DNA from: Fidelibacterota bacterium
GTDB lineage: Bacteria; Marinisomatota; SORT01
NCBI GenBank assembly: GCA_022563775.1
Contig: JADFMS010000003.1
Coordinates: 1-62,904, forward strand
Reading direction: 5' to 3'
Length of the DNA: 62,904 bases
Part shown: positions 56,576 through 62,904 of the stretch, one piece after another
Numbering within the stretch: the stretch's first letter is position 1
How the letters are laid out: each line of letters begins with the position of its first letter
Notes under the pieces: generated by a model
What the model saw: only the letters and a program-made list of their open reading frames with translations
Databases searched by the model: none
What the model was told of the DNA's origin: nothing
Position numbers and translations under genes: made by a program

Positions 56576-56980
56576 TCAGCCTCGTGTCACAAAGCGTATC
56601 CAACCCCTCTTTCGCGCTACGATCTTGTAAACCCATTCCCAGATTGGATCAAAAGCGCGGGTGTGGTTGTAAATCCAGATTAATGCTCTCAGCGGCGACT
56701 TGGTATGTTCAATTACCTTGAAAACTGCTGCAGCGCCGCCGTAAACCCTGCCTTCAGGATATATTAATTTGATTTCTTTTTTGAATTCTTCGATGGAAGT
56801 ATGTCGGTAGTTATCGGAGATTTCATTGTATGGGACAAAGTCAATTTGTTCTCCGGTTTTTTCGTACCATTTTGAAGCCAATCTTCTGCAGAATCCACAT
56901 TCGCCGTCAAAAACGAGCAGCGGTTTCTGTGGAACTTTCGTTAACCAGGGCAGTGTTAATTTCGATTTCAACTTATTCAT
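56576..56980 (-). CDS. DCC-family thiol-disulfide oxidoreductase-like protein (DUF393)
   Basis: 134 residues. The signature DGECGFCRRLASKWY near residue 26 gives the family its DCC name and has a CxxC pair, as in thioredoxin-fold proteins. The middle part KLIYPEGRVYGGAAAVFKVI and the C-terminal WVYKIVARKR fit the family. Family members are thought to be redox-active; substrates are unknown. The 3' end of this gene has been duplicated to 51241. It lies 30 bases downstream of the HspQ gene in the same direction. Confidence 0.82.
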   Translation of the reverse strand: MNKLKSKLTLPWLTKVPQKPLLVFDGECGFCRRLASKWYEKTGEQIDFVPYNEISDNYRHTSIEEFKKEIKLIYPEGRVYGGAAAVFKVIEHTKSPLRALIWIYNHTRAFDPIWEWVYKIVARKRGWIRFVTRG

Positions 56981-57010
56981 TTTGAAGTTATCACCATTAT
57001 CAGATTCGAG

Positions 57011-57310
57011 TTAATTCAAACTCATTTGGTAATACCTACCGTCATGGTATGACAAGAACATTTGGCTAAGCATCGGATGCTCTATCTTCTTACCCGTACG
57101 GTCGAATTCGAGATTTTCTTCGGCTACGTAGGTCTCGCTGCCCCCATCAACAAGTACATTATACCACGGTTGCCGTCGGTCCGGCTGTGTCCTGTTGCGG
57201 TAATACCATTCGTCAACCGCTTTACATGATCCATCGGCGTGAAATATCACACCGTAATAATCGTACCGTTTATGATGGACTACATGTCCTATTTTAAATT
57301 TATACGCCAT
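57011..57310 (-). CDS. hspQ: HspQ/YccV-like heat shock protein
   Basis: 99 residues. FKIGHVVHHKRYDYYGVIFH at the start and QPWYNVLVDGGSETYVAEEN in the middle are the HspQ (hemimethylated-DNA-binding, YccV) signature, a small barrel. In enterobacteria it helps Lon degrade some proteins and associates with hemimethylated oriC DNA; which role holds here is unknown. Upstream of the DCC gene, probably in the same transcript. It has a C-terminal extension of about 20 residues (SYHDGRYYQMSLN) beyond the core. Confidence 0.85.
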   Translation of the reverse strand: MAYKFKIGHVVHHKRYDYYGVIFHADGSCKAVDEWYYRNRTQPDRRQPWYNVLVDGGSETYVAEENLEFDRTGKKIEHPMLSQMFLSYHDGRYYQMSLN

Positions 57311-57457
57311 CGATATTTGCTAACAAAATCGGCGGAATTCAATTAAATCACTATTTACTGCTGCTCCGCTATATTGCCTCCTCTCTTTGGGTGACTCACT
57401 ATGTTACACATTACGCCTTTAGATTGCATCAAATATTTCATAGATCCATAATTTTCA

Positions 57458-57590
57458 AGATACTAAAAAAACGTGTATCATAAACGGCGGTATTATGAGA
57501 GAAAAAAGCGCCGTCTCGAAAGCTAGTTATCATATGCTCTCGTTTTGGTGAGTTTTCGACGGTTGGAAGATCTGTCCGAATCTACGTTAC
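57458..57590 (+). repeat. Structured repeat family R, copy 8
   Basis: GTGTATCATAAACGGCGG at the left; central stem CCGTCTCGAAA with TTTTCGACGG; right dyad worn. It lies between HspQ and the DUF885 gene, ending about 35 bases from its stop, with TTGGGGGCAGGGTCA between. No other feature in 57311-57457. Confidence 0.8.
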
Positions 57591-57625
57591 GGGTCAACCA
57601 TTGGGGGCAGGGTCACTTCTATCTA

Positions 57626-59392
57626 TCAATTAAAAAATTGTTCGATCTCATCGCTCAGCCCTAAATATTCCCATCGCAAGAGAGCGATCGGCACATTCCC
57701 ATTCACCATCAAATAATCATGGATTTTGCGAAGATCAAAATTCTCTCCCTTCATGATCTTGGCATCACTTAAAAACTTCATTATTTGTAATTTGCCAATC
57801 TGATAAGAGATCGCCTGACCGGGATTGTATGCAAAAAACCCCGCTTCGTCTATTGCTGTCTCTTTATCTAAAGGCACTTTCTTCTCCAAATACTCTCCGG
57901 CTTCTTCAATATCAAATTCTCCCACTGCGAGACGAATGTCTACTTCAACCCTTAATGCCCTTAGCCTCATATAACTATAGATTATCTCCCTGCTCCGGGG
58001 GCTATCATCGAAAAGTCCAAATTGTAGCATCATCTCCTCTACGTAAAAACCGATACCTTCATTCGCTCCTGAATCGATGAACCGTCTCCGAATTGGATCC
58101 GGATTGCTCCAGGAGAGTGCCATCTGAAAATAATGTCCCGGTATTCCTTCATGAATGATAATCGCTCTTGGATCCTGCGCCATTGATAAGCTGAAATAAG
58201 GCAGGTCAGGCGAAGGATTCTTGATATATTTCACCGCATTTTCCTCTAATCGTGATTCTGAGGTAAGATCATCCATTACTCCCATATACGATAGAGGCGC
58301 CAAATGAGCCGGGGTCTTCACATTGATATAATGGGATAAGGATTCAGGAACTGTCATTATATCCTTCTCTTCAAGAAATAATCTTATATTCTCTTCCTCT
58401 AATATTGCTTGTGATATCTGTTCTTCGGCATTAGCGAACAATGTCGGTTCAGGTAGATCAGCATTTCTTAATTGTTCAAATTCTTCTAATATCACCGAAC
58501 GGTTCCATTCTAACTCTCCTTGCTCTAGTAACTCCTCCGGAGAATATGGGATCAAAGCAATATTTTCTAAAAAGTATTCATAGCCCTCCCTGCCTACGCT
58601 AAAATCATTTGTCATATCGGGATATTTCATTTTTAACCATACTGCATAATCCTCTAACGCTTTGATGGCATTCCCACTCGCATGACCTAATTCATCGTGT
58701 AAGCTTTCCGGGAATAATGGCTTTAAAGCATCGTTTGTAGCTTCCAACTTTTTCCTGATGTTCTCAAGATTTCCGAGAGCAATATCAGTGAATGACGTAA
58801 TCGGTTCAGTTAAGTTGATTTTGGCGTCTTCAACTGTTTGTGAAAAAGAATTTAATATGGCAATGATATGTGTAGCTCTTGTTTCCGTCATCGGTGTACT
58901 TATCAACAGTAATTCAAACAGTGCGCCTAATGTCTGTTGAATGTAAAAATCGGGATTGCGACTTGGAGCATTCAGCACAGTGAATTCCCAGTTTACCCTT
59001 TCCATCGCGGACCTTAATATTAAATAATCCACCGAATCTGAGACCTGCCAATTTTGTTTTGGAATATCCTCAAGTCTGATTATGAACTCTTTATACTTTG
59101 TTTTGATCTCTAAAATCGCTTCCTGTGAATATTCAGGGACCCAATTGTCAGAACGCTCAACTCGAGGGATATCATCGCTTGTCGCAGGCTGAGTCAGAGA
59201 GCGCCAATTGAAAAATTCTGACGCAAGTAATTGGAGATCTGTGTTCAGTCGATTGCCATCCGCATTTGAAACTTTTATTTTGGATGAGTCCGTCGAATCA
59301 TTTGAACCACATTGGACAAAAAATATGAATGACGAAAGAATTATGACCAAGCTTCCAAAATTAAATTTATTAAAATACAAGGGAATCCCCAT
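57626..59392 (-). CDS. DUF885 family lipoprotein, putative metallopeptidase
   Basis: 588 residues. Lipobox SFIFFVQC near residue 28. The C-terminal half has the HEGIPGHYFQ motif at about 410, a HExxH-like metal site with the second ligand pattern (EGIGFYVEEMML) downstream, as in DUF885 proteins, which resemble M32-type peptidases. The sequence FFAYNPGQAISYQIG is also typical. Location: periplasm, lipid-anchored. A carboxypeptidase-like role is inferred from the fold only. It is a single gene between two R repeats. Confidence 0.85.
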   Translation of the reverse strand: MGIPLYFNKFNFGSLVIILSSFIFFVQCGSNDSTDSSKIKVSNADGNRLNTDLQLLASEFFNWRSLTQPATSDDIPRVERSDNWVPEYSQEAILEIKTKYKEFIIRLEDIPKQNWQVSDSVDYLILRSAMERVNWEFTVLNAPSRNPDFYIQQTLGALFELLLISTPMTETRATHIIAILNSFSQTVEDAKINLTEPITSFTDIALGNLENIRKKLEATNDALKPLFPESLHDELGHASGNAIKALEDYAVWLKMKYPDMTNDFSVGREGYEYFLENIALIPYSPEELLEQGELEWNRSVILEEFEQLRNADLPEPTLFANAEEQISQAILEEENIRLFLEEKDIMTVPESLSHYINVKTPAHLAPLSYMGVMDDLTSESRLEENAVKYIKNPSPDLPYFSLSMAQDPRAIIIHEGIPGHYFQMALSWSNPDPIRRRFIDSGANEGIGFYVEEMMLQFGLFDDSPRSREIIYSYMRLRALRVEVDIRLAVGEFDIEEAGEYLEKKVPLDKETAIDEAGFFAYNPGQAISYQIGKLQIMKFLSDAKIMKGENFDLRKIHDYLMVNGNVPIALLRWEYLGLSDEIEQFFN

Positions 59393-59467
59393 TGGTTATA
59401 TAGTTGATCAATAATGGCGTTACATTAGTAAAATAACTTAGGCTTAATAGCATGGCTTCACAAGCGA

Positions 59468-59655
59468 AATAATTACCAATTTAATACTTATTATATGTTT
59501 TAATATACATTTTTCAGATACGAAAAACATGTTTCACAAACGTTCGTTTATAAGACAAAAAACCAGTGTCTCAAAAGCTAAATGTCAGAAATTCTCGTTT
59601 TCATGAGTTTTGGCGCTGCGAACTGGTGTGTCATAACCTACGTTTATGGGACAGG
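59468..59655 (+). repeat. Structured repeat family R, copy 9
   Basis: Best-preserved full copy. AT-rich lead TTACCAATTTAATACTTATT, left dyad CACAAACG TT CGTTTATAAG, central ACCAGTGTCTCAAAAGC with TTTTGGCGCTGCGAACTGGT (outer arms ACCAGT/ACTGGT), right dyad GTCATAACCTACGTTTATGG then GACAGG. Lies between two divergent genes. Confidence 0.9.
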
Positions 59656-59809
59656 CATAAACATTCAATTTATATTGAATTATTTTTTGTAAATGACTAT
59701 TTTACTCACCAAAGTTAGAGGCAATATCAATAAAATGCGTCTTATAATAATCTTATATTAATAGTAGTTATGTCTTTAAGTCATTTAAAAAATAAAGGAG
59801 AAGTCTGAA

Positions 59810-61231
59810 ATGACAAAAATCCCTAAGTTAATCGCAACCACAATAATATTTATCTTCGTTCTGTCTTTATTAGGGTGTTCAACTGAAAAATTCTCGCAGG
59901 ACAAAGCTTCTAAAATTGATGAATTAATGACGACCTTTTCTGAGAATGGTCAATTCAATGGGTCGGTACTGGTTGCTGAAGAAGGGAAAGTGATCTATAA
60001 AAAGGGATTCGGCTTTGCAAACATGGCATGGAATATTCCGAATAAATCAAATACAAAATTCAGAATCGGTTCGATCACGAAGCAATTTACTTCCATGCTG
60101 ATTATGCAATTAGTTGAAGAAGGAAAGATCGATCTAGACGGAAAACTAACCGATTACCTGCCCGAATATCGCAAAGATACAGGTGAGAAGATAACCATTC
60201 ATCATTTATTAACCCACACTTCGGGTATTCCATCTTATTTAGGGCTCCCCGGATTCTGGTCAGATTCCACCCGTAACCACTATCAAATTGATTATATGGT
60301 CAAAAACTTCCATAGCGGGGATTTGGAATTTGAGCCCGGATCAAAATATAAATATATTGGTACGGGTTATTTTTTGTTGGCTGTTCTTATCGAAAAAGTA
60401 ACCGGTAAATCATTTGAAGAAAATTTACAGGAAAGAATCCTTAAGCCATTACAGATGAATAATTCGGGTGTAGATAGAAATGAAGTAATTCTTAAAAACA
60501 GGGCCGCTGGCTACATGAAGCGTTTAACCGGATTGGTGAATGACCCCTATTTTTATATGCCAAACGCCTTAGGAGCGGGCAATATGTATTCTACGGTGGA
60601 AGATCTATACTTATGGGATCGGGCTTTATATTCTGAAAAATTACTTTCAAAAAAATACGAAGATATCATGATTACACCTTTTCTTAATAACTATGCTTAT
60701 GGCTGGAGTATTCACAATGTTGCACTTGGTGAATCTAATGATAGTGTGCAAGTTATTTCGCACATTGGAGGCCTTAACGGATTTAGCACAATCATATTTC
60801 GGCTTATTAAAAATAAGCATTTGATTGTGCTCTTTAGCAATACTGGAAGTACAAACCTTGGTGAAGTGAGGCAAGCGATAACGAATATTTTACATGATAG
60901 GCCCTATAAGTTACCCAAAAAATCGATCGCAGAGCTGCTTGGCAAAACTATATTAAACAGAGATGTTGAAAGCGCCATAAAACAATATCACGATTTGAAA
61001 GTTAATCAACAGGACGAATATAATTTTGCAGAGAGTGAATTAAATAATTTAGGCTACCAGCTTCTTGGAATTGAGAAGGTCAAAGAAGCGATTGAGATAT
61101 TCAAACTTAATGTCGAGGAATTCCCCGAGGCATCAAATGCCTATGACAGTTTAGGAGAGGCATATCTGATTAGTGGTGATAAAGTGCTCTCTGATAAATA
61201 CTACGCGAAATCATTAGAGTTAAGTCATTAG
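59810..61231 (+). CDS. Beta-lactamase-like serine hydrolase with TPR, lipoprotein
   Basis: 473 residues. Signal with lipobox LSLLGC near residue 23. The class C beta-lactamase/DD-peptidase fold is clear: SITK (catalytic Ser in RIGSITKQF), the Tyr motif in GSKYKYIGTGYF and HIGGLNGF as the third motif (HxG). Residues after about 380 add one or two TPR units (AIEIFKLNVEEFPEASNAYD, LGEAYLISGDKVLSDKYY). Such proteins are often esterases or D-amino-peptidases rather than resistance enzymes. AAGGAG 10 bases upstream supports the start. It is the only gene between two R repeats. Confidence 0.88.
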   Translation: MTKIPKLIATTIIFIFVLSLLGCSTEKFSQDKASKIDELMTTFSENGQFNGSVLVAEEGKVIYKKGFGFANMAWNIPNKSNTKFRIGSITKQFTSMLIMQLVEEGKIDLDGKLTDYLPEYRKDTGEKITIHHLLTHTSGIPSYLGLPGFWSDSTRNHYQIDYMVKNFHSGDLEFEPGSKYKYIGTGYFLLAVLIEKVTGKSFEENLQERILKPLQMNNSGVDRNEVILKNRAAGYMKRLTGLVNDPYFYMPNALGAGNMYSTVEDLYLWDRALYSEKLLSKKYEDIMITPFLNNYAYGWSIHNVALGESNDSVQVISHIGGLNGFSTIIFRLIKNKHLIVLFSNTGSTNLGEVRQAITNILHDRPYKLPKKSIAELLGKTILNRDVESAIKQYHDLKVNQQDEYNFAESELNNLGYQLLGIEKVKEAIEIFKLNVEEFPEASNAYDSLGEAYLISGDKVLSDKYYAKSLELSH

Positions 61232-61311
61232 GATACAGATCCAATTTCAACGTTGAATAAGATAAACGAAATTGAATAGAAGTATTTCATATCTCTTATA
61301 AACGTACGAGT

Positions 61312-61455
61312 ATTAAGACACTAAAAATGTGTCTCGCAAACCGTCGTTTTCGGGACATTCCCATAAACGTTCCAAAATCAAAGTCCCAAGATTATTGCAT
61401 TTAACGAGTTTTGGTACTGCGAAATAGTGTGTCATAACTGATGTTAATGGGACTG
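61312..61455 (+). repeat. Structured repeat family R, copy 10
   Basis: GTGTCTCGCAAACCGTCGTT at the left, CCAAAATC and GAGTTTTGGTACTGCG in the centre, TGTCATAACTGATGTTAATG and GGACTG at the right. The right end overlaps the HTH gene: its last codons (AGT-like CAG TCC CAT) and stop TAA lie inside the repeat terminus. Confidence 0.8.
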
Positions 61456-61650
61456 TGCTACTTCATCTTGAAAAATATCTTCTATTGACATCTCAAACAA
61501 TCGAGCTGCTTTGAATGCCAGAGGTAAACTGGGATCGAATTTTCCTTTCTCAATGGCATTAATCGTCTGCCGTGATACCTCTAGCGCAGCAGCCAGGTCA
61601 GCTTGGGTCCAATCCCTTTCTGCACGAAGTACCTTTAAGCGATTTTTCAT
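61444..61650 (-). CDS. XRE-type helix-turn-helix regulator
   Basis: 68 residues, a single HTH_3 domain: WTQADLAAALEVSRQTINAIEKG is the helix-turn-helix, LFEMSIEDIF closes it. Small Cro/CI-like regulators of this type often accompany a membrane protein, as here: the ATG overlaps the stop of the gene upstream (61647) by 4 bases. The final residues SQ-like QSH and the stop are provided by the R repeat terminus, so the original end may have been changed. It probably autoregulates. Confidence 0.85.
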   Translation of the reverse strand: MKNRLKVLRAERDWTQADLAAALEVSRQTINAIEKGKFDPSLPLAFKAARLFEMSIEDIFQDEVAQSH

Positions 61651-62066
61651 CGGTATCGCACCTGGCCGACGATAATTCCGACCACATAGGTAAAGACCAT
61701 GAGTAAAATAATGTCTGATATTTCTGCATCTAATATGAATTTTGCGGTTACCAGTAGTGAATAGCTAAAGCTACCTACTAAACCAATACCCATTGATAGT
61801 GCCAGAGAATCAAGTTGGATTTTTCGCTGAAGCTCATCCAGTTCTTTCAAGAATCGCATAAACACCACTATCATTCCAATACCTATTCCCGCGTTGATGA
61901 CGATTGCGAGAATTGATATTACTTCAGATGAATACCACTCGTATAATTCAGCTTTGTCAGCCAATACCATCGTCAAGCTCCATACGAATACCCATCCAAT
62001 AAGACGAATATGATTTTTTTTTGTGTGAGCCGTCCAATCATACAAATCTTTCTTTAGTTTTTCCAT
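61647..62066 (-). CDS. Four-helix membrane protein paired with HTH regulator
   Basis: 139 residues. Helices at about 22-37 (LIGWVFVWSLTMVLA), 48-71 (VISILAIVINAGIGIGMIVVF), 88-107 (LALSMGIGLVGSFSYSLLV) and 113-134 (ILLMVFTYVVGIIVG). A charged loop LKELDELQRKIQLD between helices 2 and 3 is probably cytoplasmic. Genes of this kind precede small XRE regulators in many bacteria; function is unknown. First gene of the pair. AT-rich promoter DNA lies upstream. Confidence 0.7.
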   Translation of the reverse strand: MEKLKKDLYDWTAHTKKNHIRLIGWVFVWSLTMVLADKAELYEWYSSEVISILAIVINAGIGIGMIVVFMRFLKELDELQRKIQLDSLALSMGIGLVGSFSYSLLVTAKFILDAEISDIILLMVFTYVVGIIVGQVRYR

Positions 62067-62204
62067 AAATATAGTTCCTTTGTCATATTATATAGTTTAC
62101 TTGTCATATAGTTTATATTACTTTCCTTATTGTCAAGTGTTATTTACATATTGAATATACGCCATCAAATTTTATTTGTTTCATTAATATTTTAAGAAGC
62201 ACTG

Positions 62205-62344
62205 ATTAAAGCAAAATGTGTCTCAAAAACCTAGGTTTATAAGACAAAAAACCACTGTCTCAAAAGCTAATTGTCGGAATCTGGCGTTTTTGTGAGTTTG
62301 ACATTGCCAAATGGTGTGTCATAACTGACGTTTATTGGACAGTA
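62205..62344 (+). repeat. Structured repeat family R, copy 11
   Basis: Left dyad AAACCTAGGTTTATAAGACA (a perfect AAACC TA GGTTT where copy 9 has AAACG TT CGTTT), central ACTGTCTCAAAAGC, right GTCATAACTGACGTTTATTG then GACAG. Its right end abuts the TAG of the orphan T9SS tail at 62345. Confidence 0.88.
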
Positions 62345-62395
62345 CTATTTTAGGAATAGCATCTTGCACCTATTGATGAAATCTGCTCTCTGAAG
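62345..62395 (-). pseudogene. Orphan T9SS tail end, third copy
   Basis: The minus strand reads LQRADFINRCKMLFLK and TAG at 62345-62347, a degenerate sorting-tail end (compare LQAGDFVRTRKMVLLK). Upstream to 62629 a start-less frame (EDYNLYIESQGKHFKLQEKL) in another frame is open but unrecognised. A ACTTTTGGGGGCAAGGTCA motif is at 62425-62443. Confidence 0.6.
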
Positions 62396-62629
62396 CTTAA
62401 CAATAACATAGCGACTAGTACAACTTTTGGGGGCAAGGTCAGTGAGTGGCCTAGTTGTGCAGTTTTTCCATAATCACCCTCTTGGGATATTATCACAGTT
62501 AGCTTTTCTTGTAGTTTGAAATGTTTTCCTTGTGACTCAATGTATAAATTGTAATCTTCGGGTGTTAGTAGAATAACAATCGACTTACTTGTTATGTGTC
62601 TTTAGTTAGCTACAACTAAAAGGAAAACA

Positions 62630-62904
62630 ATGATAACGATTCAAGATATATTTAAAGCAAAAAAAAGAATCTCACCTTATATTATTGAAACTCCATTAGA
62701 GTATTCGAAACCCTTATCAGACGAAATAGGTAGTGATATATTTTTAAAATTAGAAAATTTACAAGTTTCAGGAAGCTTTAAACCTAGAGGAGGTCTAAAT
62801 AAGATTCTTAAAATAAGAGAGACTAATCCTAATGCTGAATTTGTAGCACCAACAGCAGGCGGACACGGTGTAGGATTATCATATTCAGCAAAGGTATTAA
62901 ATGC
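62630..62904 (+). CDS. Threonine dehydratase-like PLP enzyme, cut by window end
   Basis: The first 91 codons from ATG 62630, with AGGA about 6 bases upstream: ITIQDIFKAKKRISPYIIET, LKLENLQVSGSFKPRGGLNK and PTAGGHGVGLSYSAK. The SGSFKPRG motif holds the PLP lysine of the fold-type II threonine/serine dehydratase family. The motif after it is usually ASAGNHGQG, here PTAGGHGVG, so substrate or function may differ (serine racemase, diaminopropionate lyase or ectoine-type enzymes). The DNA is strongly AT-rich. The 3' part is outside. Confidence 0.82.
   Translation, partial: MITIQDIFKAKKRISPYIIETPLEYSKPLSDEIGSDIFLKLENLQVSGSFKPRGGLNKILKIRETNPNAEFVAPTAGGHGVGLSYSAKVLN

Noticed and set aside
61444..62066. 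Toxin-antitoxin pair
   Set aside because: A four-helix membrane protein with an XRE regulator can look like one, but size and topology fit the common membrane protein plus HTH pairs; there is no toxin motif.

Overview
The window looks like a piece of a marine FCB-group bacterium, most likely Candidatus Marinimicrobia (SAR406) or a close relative such as Ignavibacteria or Calditrichaeota. The reasons are three intact proteins ending in a type IX secretion (Por) sorting tail of the NPFNP...YNLLGEEV...GIYFYRL...KMVLLK kind, several class III nucleotide cyclases fused to TolB/FlgO-like and TPR domains, a TonB-dependent receptor remnant, and moderate-to-low GC. This placement rests on family knowledge, not on a marker gene.

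Layout. 0-4 kb: a TerB-like gene, a DUF1801 pseudogene, and a ParB-like plus Dam-type methylase pair immediately 3' of tRNA-Ser(GCU). 4-6.2 kb: a five-domain Fe-S/glutamate-synthase-like fusion. 6.2-7.3 kb: a gene-poor stretch with repeats and a multi-hairpin structure. 7.3-12 kb: M28 peptidase, homocysteine methyltransferase, and a MarR plus NmrA pair. 12-22 kb: one long minus-strand operon for surface polysaccharide or glycoconjugate synthesis (aminotransferase, nucleotide-sugar dehydratase, WbqC, radical SAM, formyltransferase, methyltransferases, glycosyltransferases), pointing to a formylated amino sugar. 22-29 kb: two cyclase-TPR genes (one frameshifted), an Hpt-receiver protein and a TPR protein. 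29-39 kb: TonB receptor remnant, FG-GAP/VCBS protein, MddA-like methyltransferase, CHRD protein and a GH114-like protein, three of them T9SS cargo. 39-47.4 kb: a cyclase with an in-frame stop, then a cluster of envelope genes (LPP20, LPP20-like, CsgG-like) and an MscS channel. 47.4-62.9 kb: single genes or small groups (SBP56-like, cyclase, ferredoxin, katG, di-heme peroxidase remnant, DCC protein, HspQ, DUF885, beta-lactamase-like, HTH pair, threonine dehydratase start).

The most striking feature is a family of structured repeats, all in one orientation, found at about 11 sites from 38.96 to 62.35 kb and not seen before that. Each full copy has a dyad at both ends (TGTCTCATAAACG-like) around a central hairpin whose stems change in a compensatory way between copies. 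Intervals between successive copies hold one gene or a small gene group, and several copies sit directly against a stop codon. This resembles a gene-cassette array with attC-like sites, but the core is not the canonical integron one and no integrase lies in the window, so the mobile-cassette reading is a hypothesis; a MITE/REP-type repeat is the main alternative. A different GC-rich palindromic family occupies the first 34 kb.

The region also shows much decay and reshuffling: orphan T9SS tail ends after unrelated genes, duplicated promoter-leader segments that gave a chimeric ferredoxin, a microhomology junction joining a DCC gene fragment to a repeat, and frameshift or nonsense lesions in cyclases and the peroxidase. 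Some single-base lesions could be assembly errors.
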